Part shown: piece by piece, positions 1-7,010 of the stretch | Numbering within the stretch: the first letter of the stretch is position 1 | How the letters are laid out: every line of letters starts with the position of its first letter | Source: Candidatus Coatesiibacteriota bacterium | GTDB lineage: Bacteria; RBG-13-66-14 | Reading direction: 5' to 3' | NCBI GenBank assembly: GCA_014728185.1 | Contig: WJMB01000221.1 | Coordinates: 1 to 13,172, forward strand | DNA length: 13,172 nucleotides | Translations under genes and position numbers: made by a program | The notes under the pieces: model-generated | Database searches by the model: none | What the model was told of the DNA's origin: nothing | What the model saw: only the letters and a program-made list of their open reading frames with translations

Positions 1-1056
1 GTGATGTTCGGCAAGGACGACGAGGGCCGGATGCACGTCCTGCACGGCGGCGGCACCTCGCGCAAGCGGATGCACTCCGCCGGCGACATGACCGGCGCCG
101 AGATCATGCGCGTGCTGCGCGACGAGATCCGCAACCGGCCCCAGATCCAGGTCGTCGAGTTCGCCCCGGCCGTCGAGCTGATCAAGGACGCCCAGGGACG
201 CTGCGCCGGAGCCGTGCTGCAGAACATGGAGACCGGCGAGCACCTGGTGGTTCGCGCCAAGGCCACGGTGATGGCCACCGGCGGCCTCGGCCGACTGCAC
301 ATCCAGGGCTTCGCCACCACCAACCACTACGGCGCCACCGCCGACGGCCTGATCATGGGCTATCGCGCCGGAGCCCGGCTGCGCTTCATGGACTCCATCC
401 AGTACCATCCCACCGGCACCGCCTACCCGGAGCAAAACGTCGGCCTGCTGATCACCGAGAAGGTCCGCGGTCTCGGAGCCGAGCCGGTCAACCGCCGCGG
501 CCTGGACTTCGTCTTCCCCAAGGAGCCCCGCGACGTCGAATCCTCGGCGATCATGCGCGAGTGCCTGGAGCGGGAAAACGGCATCCAGACACCCACCGGC
601 CGCGTCGGCGTCTGGCTGGACTCACCGATGATCGAGATACTCAAGGGACCGGGCACCATCGAGCGCGAGCTGCCCGCCAAGTTCAAGCAGTTCATGCGCC
701 ACGGCATCGACATCTCGAAGGAGCCGATGCTGGTCTACCCCACCCTGCACTACCAAAACGGCGGTCTGTGGATCTCTGACGACACCGCCACCGACGTTCC
801 CGGCCTCTTCGCCGCCGGTGAAGTCACCGGAGGCGTCCACGGGCGCAACCGGCTGATGGGCAACTCGCTTCTGGACATCACCGTCTTCGGCCGCCGCGCC
901 GGCACCGCCGCCGCCGCCTACGCCGAGGAGGTCAAGCTCTCCAAGCTGACCCTGGAGCACGTCGAGGAGTGGGAGGCCGAACTCGACTCCAACGGCGTGC
1001 AGACCGAGCGCGTCAGCCCGATGCTGCTGCCCGACTACCGTTTCAAAACGGGCTAG
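1..1056 (+). CDS. FAD-dependent fumarate reductase / succinate dehydrogenase-type flavoprotein, C-terminal part
   Basis: The reading frame is open from the first base, so the gene very probably begins upstream. The N-terminal Rossmann segment with the GxGxxG motif is not in the window. What remains matches the family shared by fumarate reductase, succinate dehydrogenase and L-aspartate oxidase. Visible motifs are MATGGLGR (91-98), the TADGLIMGYRAGA stretch (113-125), the HPTG active-site motif (136-139), an RDVESSAI segment (177-184) carrying the family's catalytic arginine region, the HYQNGG substrate-site motif (250-255), and the FAD-binding end GLFAAGEVTGGVHG (268-281) with NRLMGNSLLD. Only about 50 residues follow the last FAD motif, so the usual C-terminal helical domain is short. 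The product would transfer electrons between a flavin and a dicarboxylate or similar substrate. The exact substrate and the partner iron-sulphur subunit cannot be told from this fragment. The family call is secure; the specific enzyme is not. Confidence 0.88.
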   Translation: MMFGKDDEGRMHVLHGGGTSRKRMHSAGDMTGAEIMRVLRDEIRNRPQIQVVEFAPAVELIKDAQGRCAGAVLQNMETGEHLVVRAKATVMATGGLGRLHIQGFATTNHYGATADGLIMGYRAGARLRFMDSIQYHPTGTAYPEQNVGLLITEKVRGLGAEPVNRRGLDFVFPKEPRDVESSAIMRECLERENGIQTPTGRVGVWLDSPMIEILKGPGTIERELPAKFKQFMRHGIDISKEPMLVYPTLHYQNGGLWISDDTATDVPGLFAAGEVTGGVHGRNRLMGNSLLDITVFGRRAGTAAAAYAEEVKLSKLTLEHVEEWEAELDSNGVQTERVSPMLLPDYRFKTG

Positions 1057-1484
1057 GCGACTTCGGAATACCGGGTAGCGCGATTGTCCCTCCAGGCCCC
1101 GAAGTGCCGGATGATTGGACCGGCCGGAGTGCGCAGGGCTCGTCTTAGGGGTGAACCCGGGAAGGCGGCCGGCGTCACCTGCATTCAATCCGACTGCCCG
1201 GTCCGGCCACTCCGGTGTTGTTACGGCGACCATGACCGACCCGGTGTTCGGATTGCCGGACCCCCTGGTACAACCCTTGAGCTCGGCTCCCACCAACGCC
1301 TTCCCAAAACACTTGCCAATGATCCCGGCCCTGGCTTCAACGCGGACAATGAACCCCTAGGGACTAAACGAAACGCCGTCCCCCGCGCAGTCGGGGTGCC
1401 GGGGCGCTGACCTTGAGCAGCCTCGATTAACACTCTCGATTAACACTAAGACAACCACCGGTACTTCAACCACCATCCGACACC
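1057..1484. other. Intergenic spacer between flavoprotein and secreted-protein pair
   Basis: I see no convincing gene here. A weak dyad (ACTTCGG at 1060-1066 with CCGAAGT at 1099-1105) follows the flavoprotein stop but has no T run, so it is a poor terminator. An 8-bp inverted repeat (GGTCCGGC 1200-1207 with GCCGGACC 1255-1262) encloses two copies of CCGGTGTT (1212-1219 and 1241-1248). A 13-bp tandem repeat sits at the right end. The short reading frames across this stretch lack ribosome-binding sites and recognisable sequence. No clear -35/-10 pair for the downstream genes was found. Confidence 0.6.
1422..1447. repeat. Perfect tandem repeat, 2 x 13 bp
   Basis: CTCGATTAACACT occurs twice in immediate succession (1422-1434 and 1435-1447). 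It lies 38 bp before the start codon of the first secreted protein and is more AT-rich than its surroundings. The position would suit a regulator-binding site for the two-gene unit, but that role is inference; only the repeat itself is seen. Confidence 0.75.
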
Positions 1485-2354
1485 ATGCGAAGCTTCCTGA
1501 CCTCCCTGCTGATTCTGCTGAGCGTCGCCACCGCGCCGGCGCGGTTGAGCGTCTGCGTTGTCCAGCAGCCCGCCGGCGACGCTTTCAGCTCCTTCTGCAT
1601 CGATGAGAGCGGCGCCGTCCATCAGGGCGGCGAAGAAAACTGGGAACCGGCCTCGACGGAGAGCTGCCCCGTCGCCGGCCCCTACGACATCACCGCCGTC
1701 TACGACGCCGTCGACGAGCACATTCTGCTCTTCGCCCTCGCCGGGGACGGCTCGGCCTACATCGTCGGTCCCACGGAGTGGATCGAGCTGGCGAAGCTCG
1801 GTGAGGGCGACTACCGCCTCTCCGGCTGCACCGACGCCGGGGGGCAGAGCGCCCTGTTGTTCACCATCGACACCGGCGGCGCCGTGGCCACCTACACCGG
1901 CGAAGGCTGGGCTCCCGTGCTCGAACCCGTACCCGGACCGGAGCCCTTCGACATCCACGCCTTCGCCACCCCGGGCGAGGAGGTCTTCTTCATCGACGTC
2001 ATCAACGGCGACGGCGTCATCCACCGGGCCTACGGCAACCGCTGGCTGGAGATCGACGCCGGGATCAACGGCGAGGCGCCCTTCTCGCTGAGCGCCTACA
2101 ACTCCGACGAGGCCGCCTACCACTTCGTCGCCGACGCCGCCGGACACTTCTGGATGCTCGAGGACGGCGCCGTGATCAACCAGATCACCGGCAGCGCCGA
2201 CGGAGCCTTACCCTACGACATGGACGTCTATATCAATCGCGAGACCGACACCCTGGCCGTGCTGCTCTGCGACTCCCACGGCGTGATCTACAACACCGAC
2301 GGCGAGGGGTGGCTGCCCCAGAACCCGGGCCTGGAGGTCCTGGAGGTTGATTAA
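1485..2354 (+). CDS. Secreted acidic six-repeat propeller-like protein (first of a paralogous pair)
   Basis: I do not recognise a named family. The 289-residue product opens with a signal peptide (Arg2, hydrophobic 4-16, APA near 17-19), so it should be exported. The rest divides into six repeats of about 44 residues, near 24-57, 68-103, 110-145, 156-190, 200-235 and 245-280. Each has the loose pattern of a strand, then D-x-x-G-x-x-Y/H, then a tryptophan or equivalent about 8-10 residues later. This periodicity is typical of a beta-propeller, probably six-bladed. The mature part is strongly acidic: about 45 Asp/Glu against five Lys/Arg. No catalytic motif is visible. The ATG at 1485 is chosen because it gives the signal peptide; no Shine-Dalgarno sequence precedes it. 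The gene is followed two bases later by a paralogue of identical length, so the two are surely co-transcribed. A surface-binding or structural role is possible but unproven. Confidence 0.82.
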   Translation: MRSFLTSLLILLSVATAPARLSVCVVQQPAGDAFSSFCIDESGAVHQGGEENWEPASTESCPVAGPYDITAVYDAVDEHILLFALAGDGSAYIVGPTEWIELAKLGEGDYRLSGCTDAGGQSALLFTIDTGGAVATYTGEGWAPVLEPVPGPEPFDIHAFATPGEEVFFIDVINGDGVIHRAYGNRWLEIDAGINGEAPFSLSAYNSDEAAYHFVADAAGHFWMLEDGAVINQITGSADGALPYDMDVYINRETDTLAVLLCDSHGVIYNTDGEGWLPQNPGLEVLEVD

Positions 2355-2356
2355 CC

Positions 2357-3226
2357 GTGAAACGCTTGATCCCCATACTAATCATCGGCCTGCTGGCTGC
2401 GGCCTCCCATGCTCAGCCCGTCCTGTCGGCCTATCACGCTGACGACGGAGAACTGATCATGGCCCTCGACGACGACGGCCTTTTATACGAACTCAAGCAG
2501 ACGGGCTGGTCGGCCGTCGGTGAGCCCTGCCCCACCGCCGGTCCCTACAGTCTGGACCTGCGCAAGATCGCCGGCGTCGAGGAGACGCTCTTCATCTTCG
2601 TCATCGACGGCGCGGGCCGCCTCTACCAGACCAACGGCGCGAGCTGGGTGGAGCTGGCCGCCCCGCCACCGGACGCCGCGCCGTCCTGCCGGGGCACCGT
2701 CTACGAGGCCTCCGATACCGTCATCCTGGCGCTGATGCTCGATGAAACCGGCGCCATGTACATCACCGGCGTCGAGGCCGGCTGGATGCGTCTCGAACCC
2801 GACCTGCCGACGGCGCCGCCCCGCGACGTCGAGGTCTACTACGATATTGCGAACGAAACACTCAACCCCTTCATCCTGGGCGACGACAGCATGCTCTACG
2901 GCTTCGTCGACGGCGCCTGGCAGGCTTCGACGACCTTCAACACCACCGGCGAGGAGCTGGGGTGCGTCGAACTGCACATCGACGCCGAGACCGGCGGCGT
3001 GCTGGTTTTGGCCGTCGACGACCAGGGGCGACTCTATGACGACGCCGAGACCGGCTCTTTAGCTCGAACCGAGCACGAGCCCTGCCCCGGCGAGGGTCCC
3101 TGGGAGCTCGAGCTGATCCACATCCCCGGCGGCGGCTTCGATCTGCTCTGCCTGGATTCCACCGGCGGACTCTCCCTGGCACTGGACGGAGACTGGACAC
3201 AGGTCACCGAGTCGTTCGGGGAATAG
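2357..3226 (+). CDS. Secreted acidic six-repeat propeller-like protein (second of a paralogous pair)
   Basis: The family is unnamed. The product has 289 residues, like its upstream neighbour. It begins with a classic signal peptide (Lys2-Arg3, hydrophobic 4-16, cleavage probably after SHA at 17-19). Six repeats of about 44 residues follow, near 22-54, 65-100, 111-147, 157-190, 203-237 and 249-284, each with a D-x-x-G-x-L/M-Y turn and a later tryptophan or aromatic position. The linker after repeat 1, CPTAGPYSLD (58-67), matches CPVAGPYDIT at the same place in the neighbour, and a variant, EPCPGEGPWELEL, recurs before repeat 6. The pair therefore arose by gene duplication, on top of internal repeat duplication. 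It starts at GTG 2357, with GGAGG at 2342-2346 inside the end of the upstream gene and only two bases after that gene's stop, which indicates coupled translation. Function is unknown; extracellular binding or a scaffold role is inference. Confidence 0.82.
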   Translation: MKRLIPILIIGLLAAASHAQPVLSAYHADDGELIMALDDDGLLYELKQTGWSAVGEPCPTAGPYSLDLRKIAGVEETLFIFVIDGAGRLYQTNGASWVELAAPPPDAAPSCRGTVYEASDTVILALMLDETGAMYITGVEAGWMRLEPDLPTAPPRDVEVYYDIANETLNPFILGDDSMLYGFVDGAWQASTTFNTTGEELGCVELHIDAETGGVLVLAVDDQGRLYDDAETGSLARTEHEPCPGEGPWELELIHIPGGGFDLLCLDSTGGLSLALDGDWTQVTESFGE

Positions 3227-3397
3227 AACCACAGGCAAGCCGATGGCGTACGCCTTTGCCCTGGATCGCCCAGGTGCTCGTTACTCGCAAGACGGGACCT
3301 TGATCCGACCGATCCTGGCAACCGCTCCGATGAATGATCATTAAGCTGTCGGTCTCCACCGAGCGGAACTGGAATGTTGTTTGTACCAGCTAACGGA

Positions 3398-3427
3398 ACG
3401 GGAGCCCCGGGGCTCCCGTCTTTGTTT
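3398..3427 (+). terminator. Intrinsic terminator after the secreted-protein pair
   Basis: A perfect 11-bp inverted repeat (ACGGGAGCCCC 3398-3408 with GGGGCTCCCGT 3409-3419) is followed by CTTTGTTT. It lies about 170 bp past the stop of the second secreted protein and in the same direction, which fits a rho-independent terminator. Confidence 0.8.
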
Positions 3428-3515
3428 CCTTCGGCCGGCGAGGGCGTCTCGCTGTCGAGTTCTCTGCTCCCGTATCAGCGGAGTGAGCCGCTCCCGGATT
3501 GCAAGAAATCTCGGC

Positions 3516-3547
3516 AAAAAAAGCGGCCCCAACCGGGGCCGCTTTTT
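3516..3547 (-). terminator. Intrinsic terminator of the lipoprotein gene
   Basis: The 8-bp stem GCGGCCCC (3523-3530) / GGGGCCGC (3535-3542) has an AACC loop. It is flanked by A7 on the left and T5 on the right, so it can work in both directions. On the minus strand it follows the lipoprotein stop by about 20 bp and ends in a run of seven U. It also backs up the plus-strand terminator 100 bp to the left. Confidence 0.85.
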
Positions 3548-3567
3548 GGATCGATGGGAGAACGAGT

Positions 3568-4077
3568 TTACTGAGCGGTCTCCTCGGAAGCTTCCTCGGT
3601 GGCCTCTTCCATGGCGCCTTCGGCCTCGTCAACGGCCTCGCCCATGGCCTCGCTGGCTTCCTCGAGACCCTCGTTGATGCCGGTCTCGAGCTCGCCGAAG
3701 AGGTCGCCCATGCCTTCCAGGCCGTCTTCCATACCCTCGCCCAGGCCCTCGAACAGGCCGCCCAGACCGACGGTCATGGTGTAGCCGGCGTAGGCCATGC
3801 TGGCCTCGAAGTCGTCGTTGATGGGGCCGGTGACCTCATCGTAGCGAGCGGTGTCGGCTTCGAGCAGGTCGACGGTGAACTCGTTGTACTCTTCCTCGTT
3901 GGTGCCGTACTCCTGCAGGGCCTTGTCCCAGGCGTCGGTCTCGCCGTCCCAATCTTCGTAGGTGTTGAGCCAGATCTCGGCGTAGGTCTCGTCGGAGAGG
4001 CCGTCGACATCGCCGCCACAACCGACCAGGGTCAGAGCCAGGGCCGCGACAGCGGCGATCAGGATAATCTTGCGCAT
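3568..4077 (-). CDS. Highly acidic lipoprotein of unknown function
   Basis: The 169-residue product starts with a lipoprotein signal peptide: MRK, a hydrophobic stretch, then the lipobox LVGC with the lipidated cysteine at 20. It should be anchored in the cytoplasmic or outer membrane. Residues 28-100 look globular, with several Tyr and Trp. Residues 104-169 are a Gly/Glu/Ala/Met-rich stretch that reads as amphipathic helices of the GLFEGLGEGMEDGL kind and then an E/A-rich end. The mature protein has only two basic residues (Lys52 and Arg78) and none beyond 78. The ATG at 4077 is supported by GGAGG at 4084-4088, six bases upstream. A terminator lies directly after the stop. The gene follows rpsA on the same strand after a 267-bp gap, so it may have its own promoter. 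No homologous family is recognised. The plus-strand frame over the same stretch is its antisense shadow. Confidence 0.85.
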   Translation of the reverse strand: MRKIILIAAVAALALTLVGCGGDVDGLSDETYAEIWLNTYEDWDGETDAWDKALQEYGTNEEEYNEFTVDLLEADTARYDEVTGPINDDFEASMAYAGYTMTVGLGGLFEGLGEGMEDGLEGMGDLFGELETGINEGLEEASEAMGEAVDEAEGAMEEATEEASEETAQ

Positions 4078-4170
4078 CTACTTCCTCCAGGTTTGCCCGG
4101 CAAACGCCGGTAGTTGGTTAGCCCGTAAACGGGGTTACTGCCTTCAAGCGTGGAAAACAACTTCCACAGT

Positions 4171-4200
4171 GTCATAGACAACAAACGCAAAAGTGTTCAA
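4171..4200 (-). promoter_or_regulatory. Candidate promoter of the lipoprotein gene
   Basis: On the minus strand TTGAAC (4195-4200) and TATGAC (4171-4176) are separated by 18 bases. Each hexamer matches the sigma-70 consensus at four of six positions. Transcription would start near 4164, about 85 bases before the start codon. A 6-bp inverted repeat (4150-4155 with 4162-4167) lies at the predicted start. The match is modest. Confidence 0.3.
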
Positions 4201-4208
4201 GACCCCAG

Positions 4209-4262
4209 AAACCCAGTCGGGTTTTCGCTGGATATCAACGGACGGACACCTTGGGACGTCCG
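4209..4262 (-). other. Two small hairpins downstream of rpsA
   Basis: The inverted repeats CGGACG (4239-4244) / CGTCCG (4257-4262) and AAACCC (4209-4214) / GGGTTT (4219-4224) follow one another on the minus strand after the rpsA stop. Neither has a proper T run behind it, so they may be weak or rho-assisted 3' end signals rather than a classic terminator. Confidence 0.3.
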
Positions 4263-4344
4263 CATTCAAGCTTAAGTATAGCGGGTTGTCCGTGATTTCT
4301 CAGGTGCCCGTGCCGCAGCGATGAGCTGAGGTTATCCGAGTCGG

Positions 4345-6720
4345 TCAGTCGTTCTTCTCAGCCTCGGGCTCGGAAATGGAATCGTCCTCCGATTGGTCAG
4401 TTTCCTCGGATTTGTCGGAATCGTCGGATTCCTCAGGTTCGTCCGATTTCTCCGGCTCGGTCTCGTCCTCGACTTTGGCTTCAACTTCTTCGACCTGTTC
4501 CTCGACCTGTTCCTCGGTTTTATCCTCGGCCTGTTCTTCAGCGGTTTCAGCGTCGGCGGGAGCGGAGGATTCCTCCGGCTCGTCAGTCGATTCAGCAGCC
4601 GGTTCCTCTTCCGGCTCAACAACCGTTTCCTCTTCGACCTCAGCCGGCTTGTCGTCGGCTTCATCCGGGCTTTCGTCCAGACTCTCGTCCGAGCTGTCTT
4701 CGCCGTCGGAGTCCTCGTCAGCCGTTTCCACCGCCTCGGTTTCCTCGTTTGTGGTTTCCTCGCTTGTGGTTTCTTCGGGGGCGGCTTCTTCCTCTTCCGA
4801 ACCATCCTCGGCGGAGTCCGTTTCGGACTCGGTCTCGGCGGCTTCGCTGGACTCCTGCTTCTCTATCAAGCGCGTCATGATCGGGTCGTTCTCGGGGCCG
4901 ATACCCATATCGGTGTTGTAGGCCTTGAGGGACAGGTTGACCTTGCGCTCCTCGCGGTTGATGTTGATGACCTTGCAGGTCAGGTCCTCGCCGATGTTGA
5001 GGATGTCCTCGACGTTGGGGACATGGGCGTCGACGATCTCGGAGATGTGCAACAGGGCCTCGATGCCCGTGGCCAGTTCGACGATGGCGCCGAAACGGGC
5101 CATGCGCACTACCTTGCCCTCGACGTAGGCGCCCTCCCAGATGTAATCCTCGATGTGCTCCCAGGGGTCCTCGGTGAGCTGCTTCATCCCCAGAGAGATG
5201 CGCCGGTTGTCCGAATCGACGTTGAGGACGACGACTTCTATCTCCTGGCCCTTGGTGACCATTTCGGAGGGGTGACGCACCCGGCGCAGCCAGCTCATGT
5301 CGCTGATGTGCACCAGGCCGTCGATGCCCTCGTCGACCTCGACGAAGGCGCCGAAGTCGGTGATGTTGCGTACCTTGCCCACCAGGCGCGTCCCGCGGGG
5401 GAAACGCTCGGAAATGGTCTCCCAGGGGTCTTCCTCGGTCTGCTTGAGGCCCAGGCTGATGCGCTGCTTCTCGGTGTCCAGGTTGAGCACCTTGGCGTCG
5501 ACCCAGTCGCTGACGTTGAGCAGTTGAGATGGGTGGCGGATGCGCTGGGTCCAGCTCATCTCGGAGATGTGGATCAGGCCCTCGATGCCGTCCTCCAGCT
5601 CGACGAAGGCGCCGTAGTCGGTCATGTTGACGACCTTGCCGCGGATGAAGGTGCCCTCGGCGTACTTGGTGGCGGCTTCCTTCCAGGGGTGCGGCGTGAG
5701 CTGCTTGAGGCCCAGGCTGACCCGCTCGCGCTCGCGATCGAAGTTGAGCACAAGCACCTTGACCTCGTCGCCGATCGAGAGCATCTCCGAGGGATGGCTG
5801 ATGCGGCCCCAGGTCATGTCGGTGATGTGCAACAACCCGTCGATACCACCCAGGTCGATGAAGGCGCCGAAGTCCGTGATATTCTTGACCTCGCCCTCGC
5901 GAATCTGACCCTCTTCGAGCTCCTTGACCAGCTCTTCCTTCATCTTCGAGCGGCGCTCCTGGAGCACGGCCTTGCGGCTGAGCACGATGTTGCGACGACG
6001 ACGGTTGATCTTGATGACCTTCATCTCGAAGAGGTCGCCGACGCAGGCCTCCAGGTTGCGTACCGGACGCAGAGCCACCTGGCTGGCGGGCAGGAACCCG
6101 CGGGCGCCGATGTCGACCTCCAGGCCGCCCTTGATCCGCGAGACGACGCGGCCCTCGATGACCAGGTCGTTCTCGTAGGCCTCCTTGATCTTGGCCCAGG
6201 TGCGGGCGAAGTCGGCCTTCTCTTTGGACAGCACGATGATGCCGTCCTGGTCTTCCTTCTTCTCCAAAAAGACCTCGACCTCGTCGCCCACGTTGATTTC
6301 GGTGTTGCCGAACTCCTTGCGGGCGATGGGGCCTTCGGACTTGTAACCGACATCGACAAGAATCTCGTCGGGATTGACGGCGACGACGACGCCCTGGACT
6401 ATCTCTCCCTCCTGGAGCTCGGCCAGGGTGTCCTCGTAGACCGCCATCAACTCGTCCATCGTGGCGTGCTCTTCATCGATGTCGTCGATGGTCAGCTTCT
6501 TGGTCGGAGCCTCCTCGGGCGCTTCCTCGACGGCTTCGTCGGCGGCGTCCTCGGGTTCGGCCGGAGGCTCTTCGGTCGCCTCGGCCTCGGCGGCCGGAGC
6601 TTCGTCTTCGGTCCGCTCGAGCTCGGTGGTCTCGTCGACATCCTCGACGCTTTCAGCGTCGGCGGAGGCGGTGGTTTCTTCGACGTTCGGTTTTTGATCT
6701 TCGTTTTCTTGGTGGGTCAT
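4345..6720 (-). CDS. rpsA: 30S ribosomal protein S1, six S1 domains with acidic N- and C-terminal extensions
   Basis: S1 binds mRNA on the 30S subunit and helps translation initiation. The 791-residue product contains six OB-fold S1 domains near residues 102-169, 185-253, 270-341, 356-428, 442-514 and 529-600. Domains 3-5 show the hallmark pattern V-x-N-x-T-D-F/Y-G-A-F and then G-L-x-H-I-S-D/E-M-S/T-W with a following HPS. Domains 1 and 2 are the more diverged ribosome-docking type. Family members usually have about 400-600 residues. The excess here is an acidic N-terminal extension (1 to about 75) and an acidic tail (about 620-791). The tail has no arginine and no aromatic residue, and only six lysines. 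The ATG at 6720 has only a weak, distant GAGG upstream. Met88 begins the part that resembles a usual S1 start, so an internal start there (near 6459) is an alternative, though the extension has the same composition as the tail. The identity is very secure. Confidence 0.96.
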   Translation of the reverse strand: MTHQENEDQKPNVEETTASADAESVEDVDETTELERTEDEAPAAEAEATEEPPAEPEDAADEAVEEAPEEAPTKKLTIDDIDEEHATMDELMAVYEDTLAELQEGEIVQGVVVAVNPDEILVDVGYKSEGPIARKEFGNTEINVGDEVEVFLEKKEDQDGIIVLSKEKADFARTWAKIKEAYENDLVIEGRVVSRIKGGLEVDIGARGFLPASQVALRPVRNLEACVGDLFEMKVIKINRRRRNIVLSRKAVLQERRSKMKEELVKELEEGQIREGEVKNITDFGAFIDLGGIDGLLHITDMTWGRISHPSEMLSIGDEVKVLVLNFDRERERVSLGLKQLTPHPWKEAATKYAEGTFIRGKVVNMTDYGAFVELEDGIEGLIHISEMSWTQRIRHPSQLLNVSDWVDAKVLNLDTEKQRISLGLKQTEEDPWETISERFPRGTRLVGKVRNITDFGAFVEVDEGIDGLVHISDMSWLRRVRHPSEMVTKGQEIEVVVLNVDSDNRRISLGMKQLTEDPWEHIEDYIWEGAYVEGKVVRMARFGAIVELATGIEALLHISEIVDAHVPNVEDILNIGEDLTCKVININREERKVNLSLKAYNTDMGIGPENDPIMTRLIEKQESSEAAETESETDSAEDGSEEEEAAPEETTSEETTNEETEAVETADEDSDGEDSSDESLDESPDEADDKPAEVEEETVVEPEEEPAAESTDEPEESSAPADAETAEEQAEDKTEEQVEEQVEEVEAKVEDETEPEKSDEPEESDDSDKSEETDQSEDDSISEPEAEKND

Positions 6721-6785
6721 AACCTGGGTTCAACCTCAAATCACCTGGATGTGTCCGGAATACTCGAGGTTTTGGTTGCGACTCG

Positions 6786-6846
6786 CCGGGTACTCCCCGG
6801 GCGGGCCTGGTGGCTTTGTATGCGGTCGGGTTTGAGTTATCCGACC
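6786..6846 (-). promoter_or_regulatory. Possible structured 5' leader of rpsA
   Basis: Two small hairpins lie 66-126 bases before the rpsA start codon: CCGGG (6786-6790) / CCCGG (6796-6800) with a 5-base loop, and GGTCGG (6824-6829) / CCGACC (6841-6846) with an 11-base loop. In enteric bacteria the rpsA leader folds into hairpins through which S1 represses its own translation, and the weak ribosome-binding site here would fit that. A similar role is inference, and no clear promoter was found further upstream. Confidence 0.3.
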
Positions 6847-7010
6847 CGTCTAATCCACTTAAATGACAGAGCTTATCTGACAGAATGGAGCTGTGTAATG
6901 ATCATCAAAAATCGACATCGTCATCCCGCCGCAATCCCGGCGCAGGCTGGGTCTAGTGCGCCAGGGAAGAACCTGACGGGGTTCAGTTACGGGAATGTAA
7001 CACAACGACA

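Noticed and set aside
3499..4113. 204-residue plus-strand frame opposite the lipoprotein
   Set aside because: The minus strand has a lipobox, a ribosome-binding site and a terminator in the right places; the plus frame has none of these and runs through the terminator hairpin.
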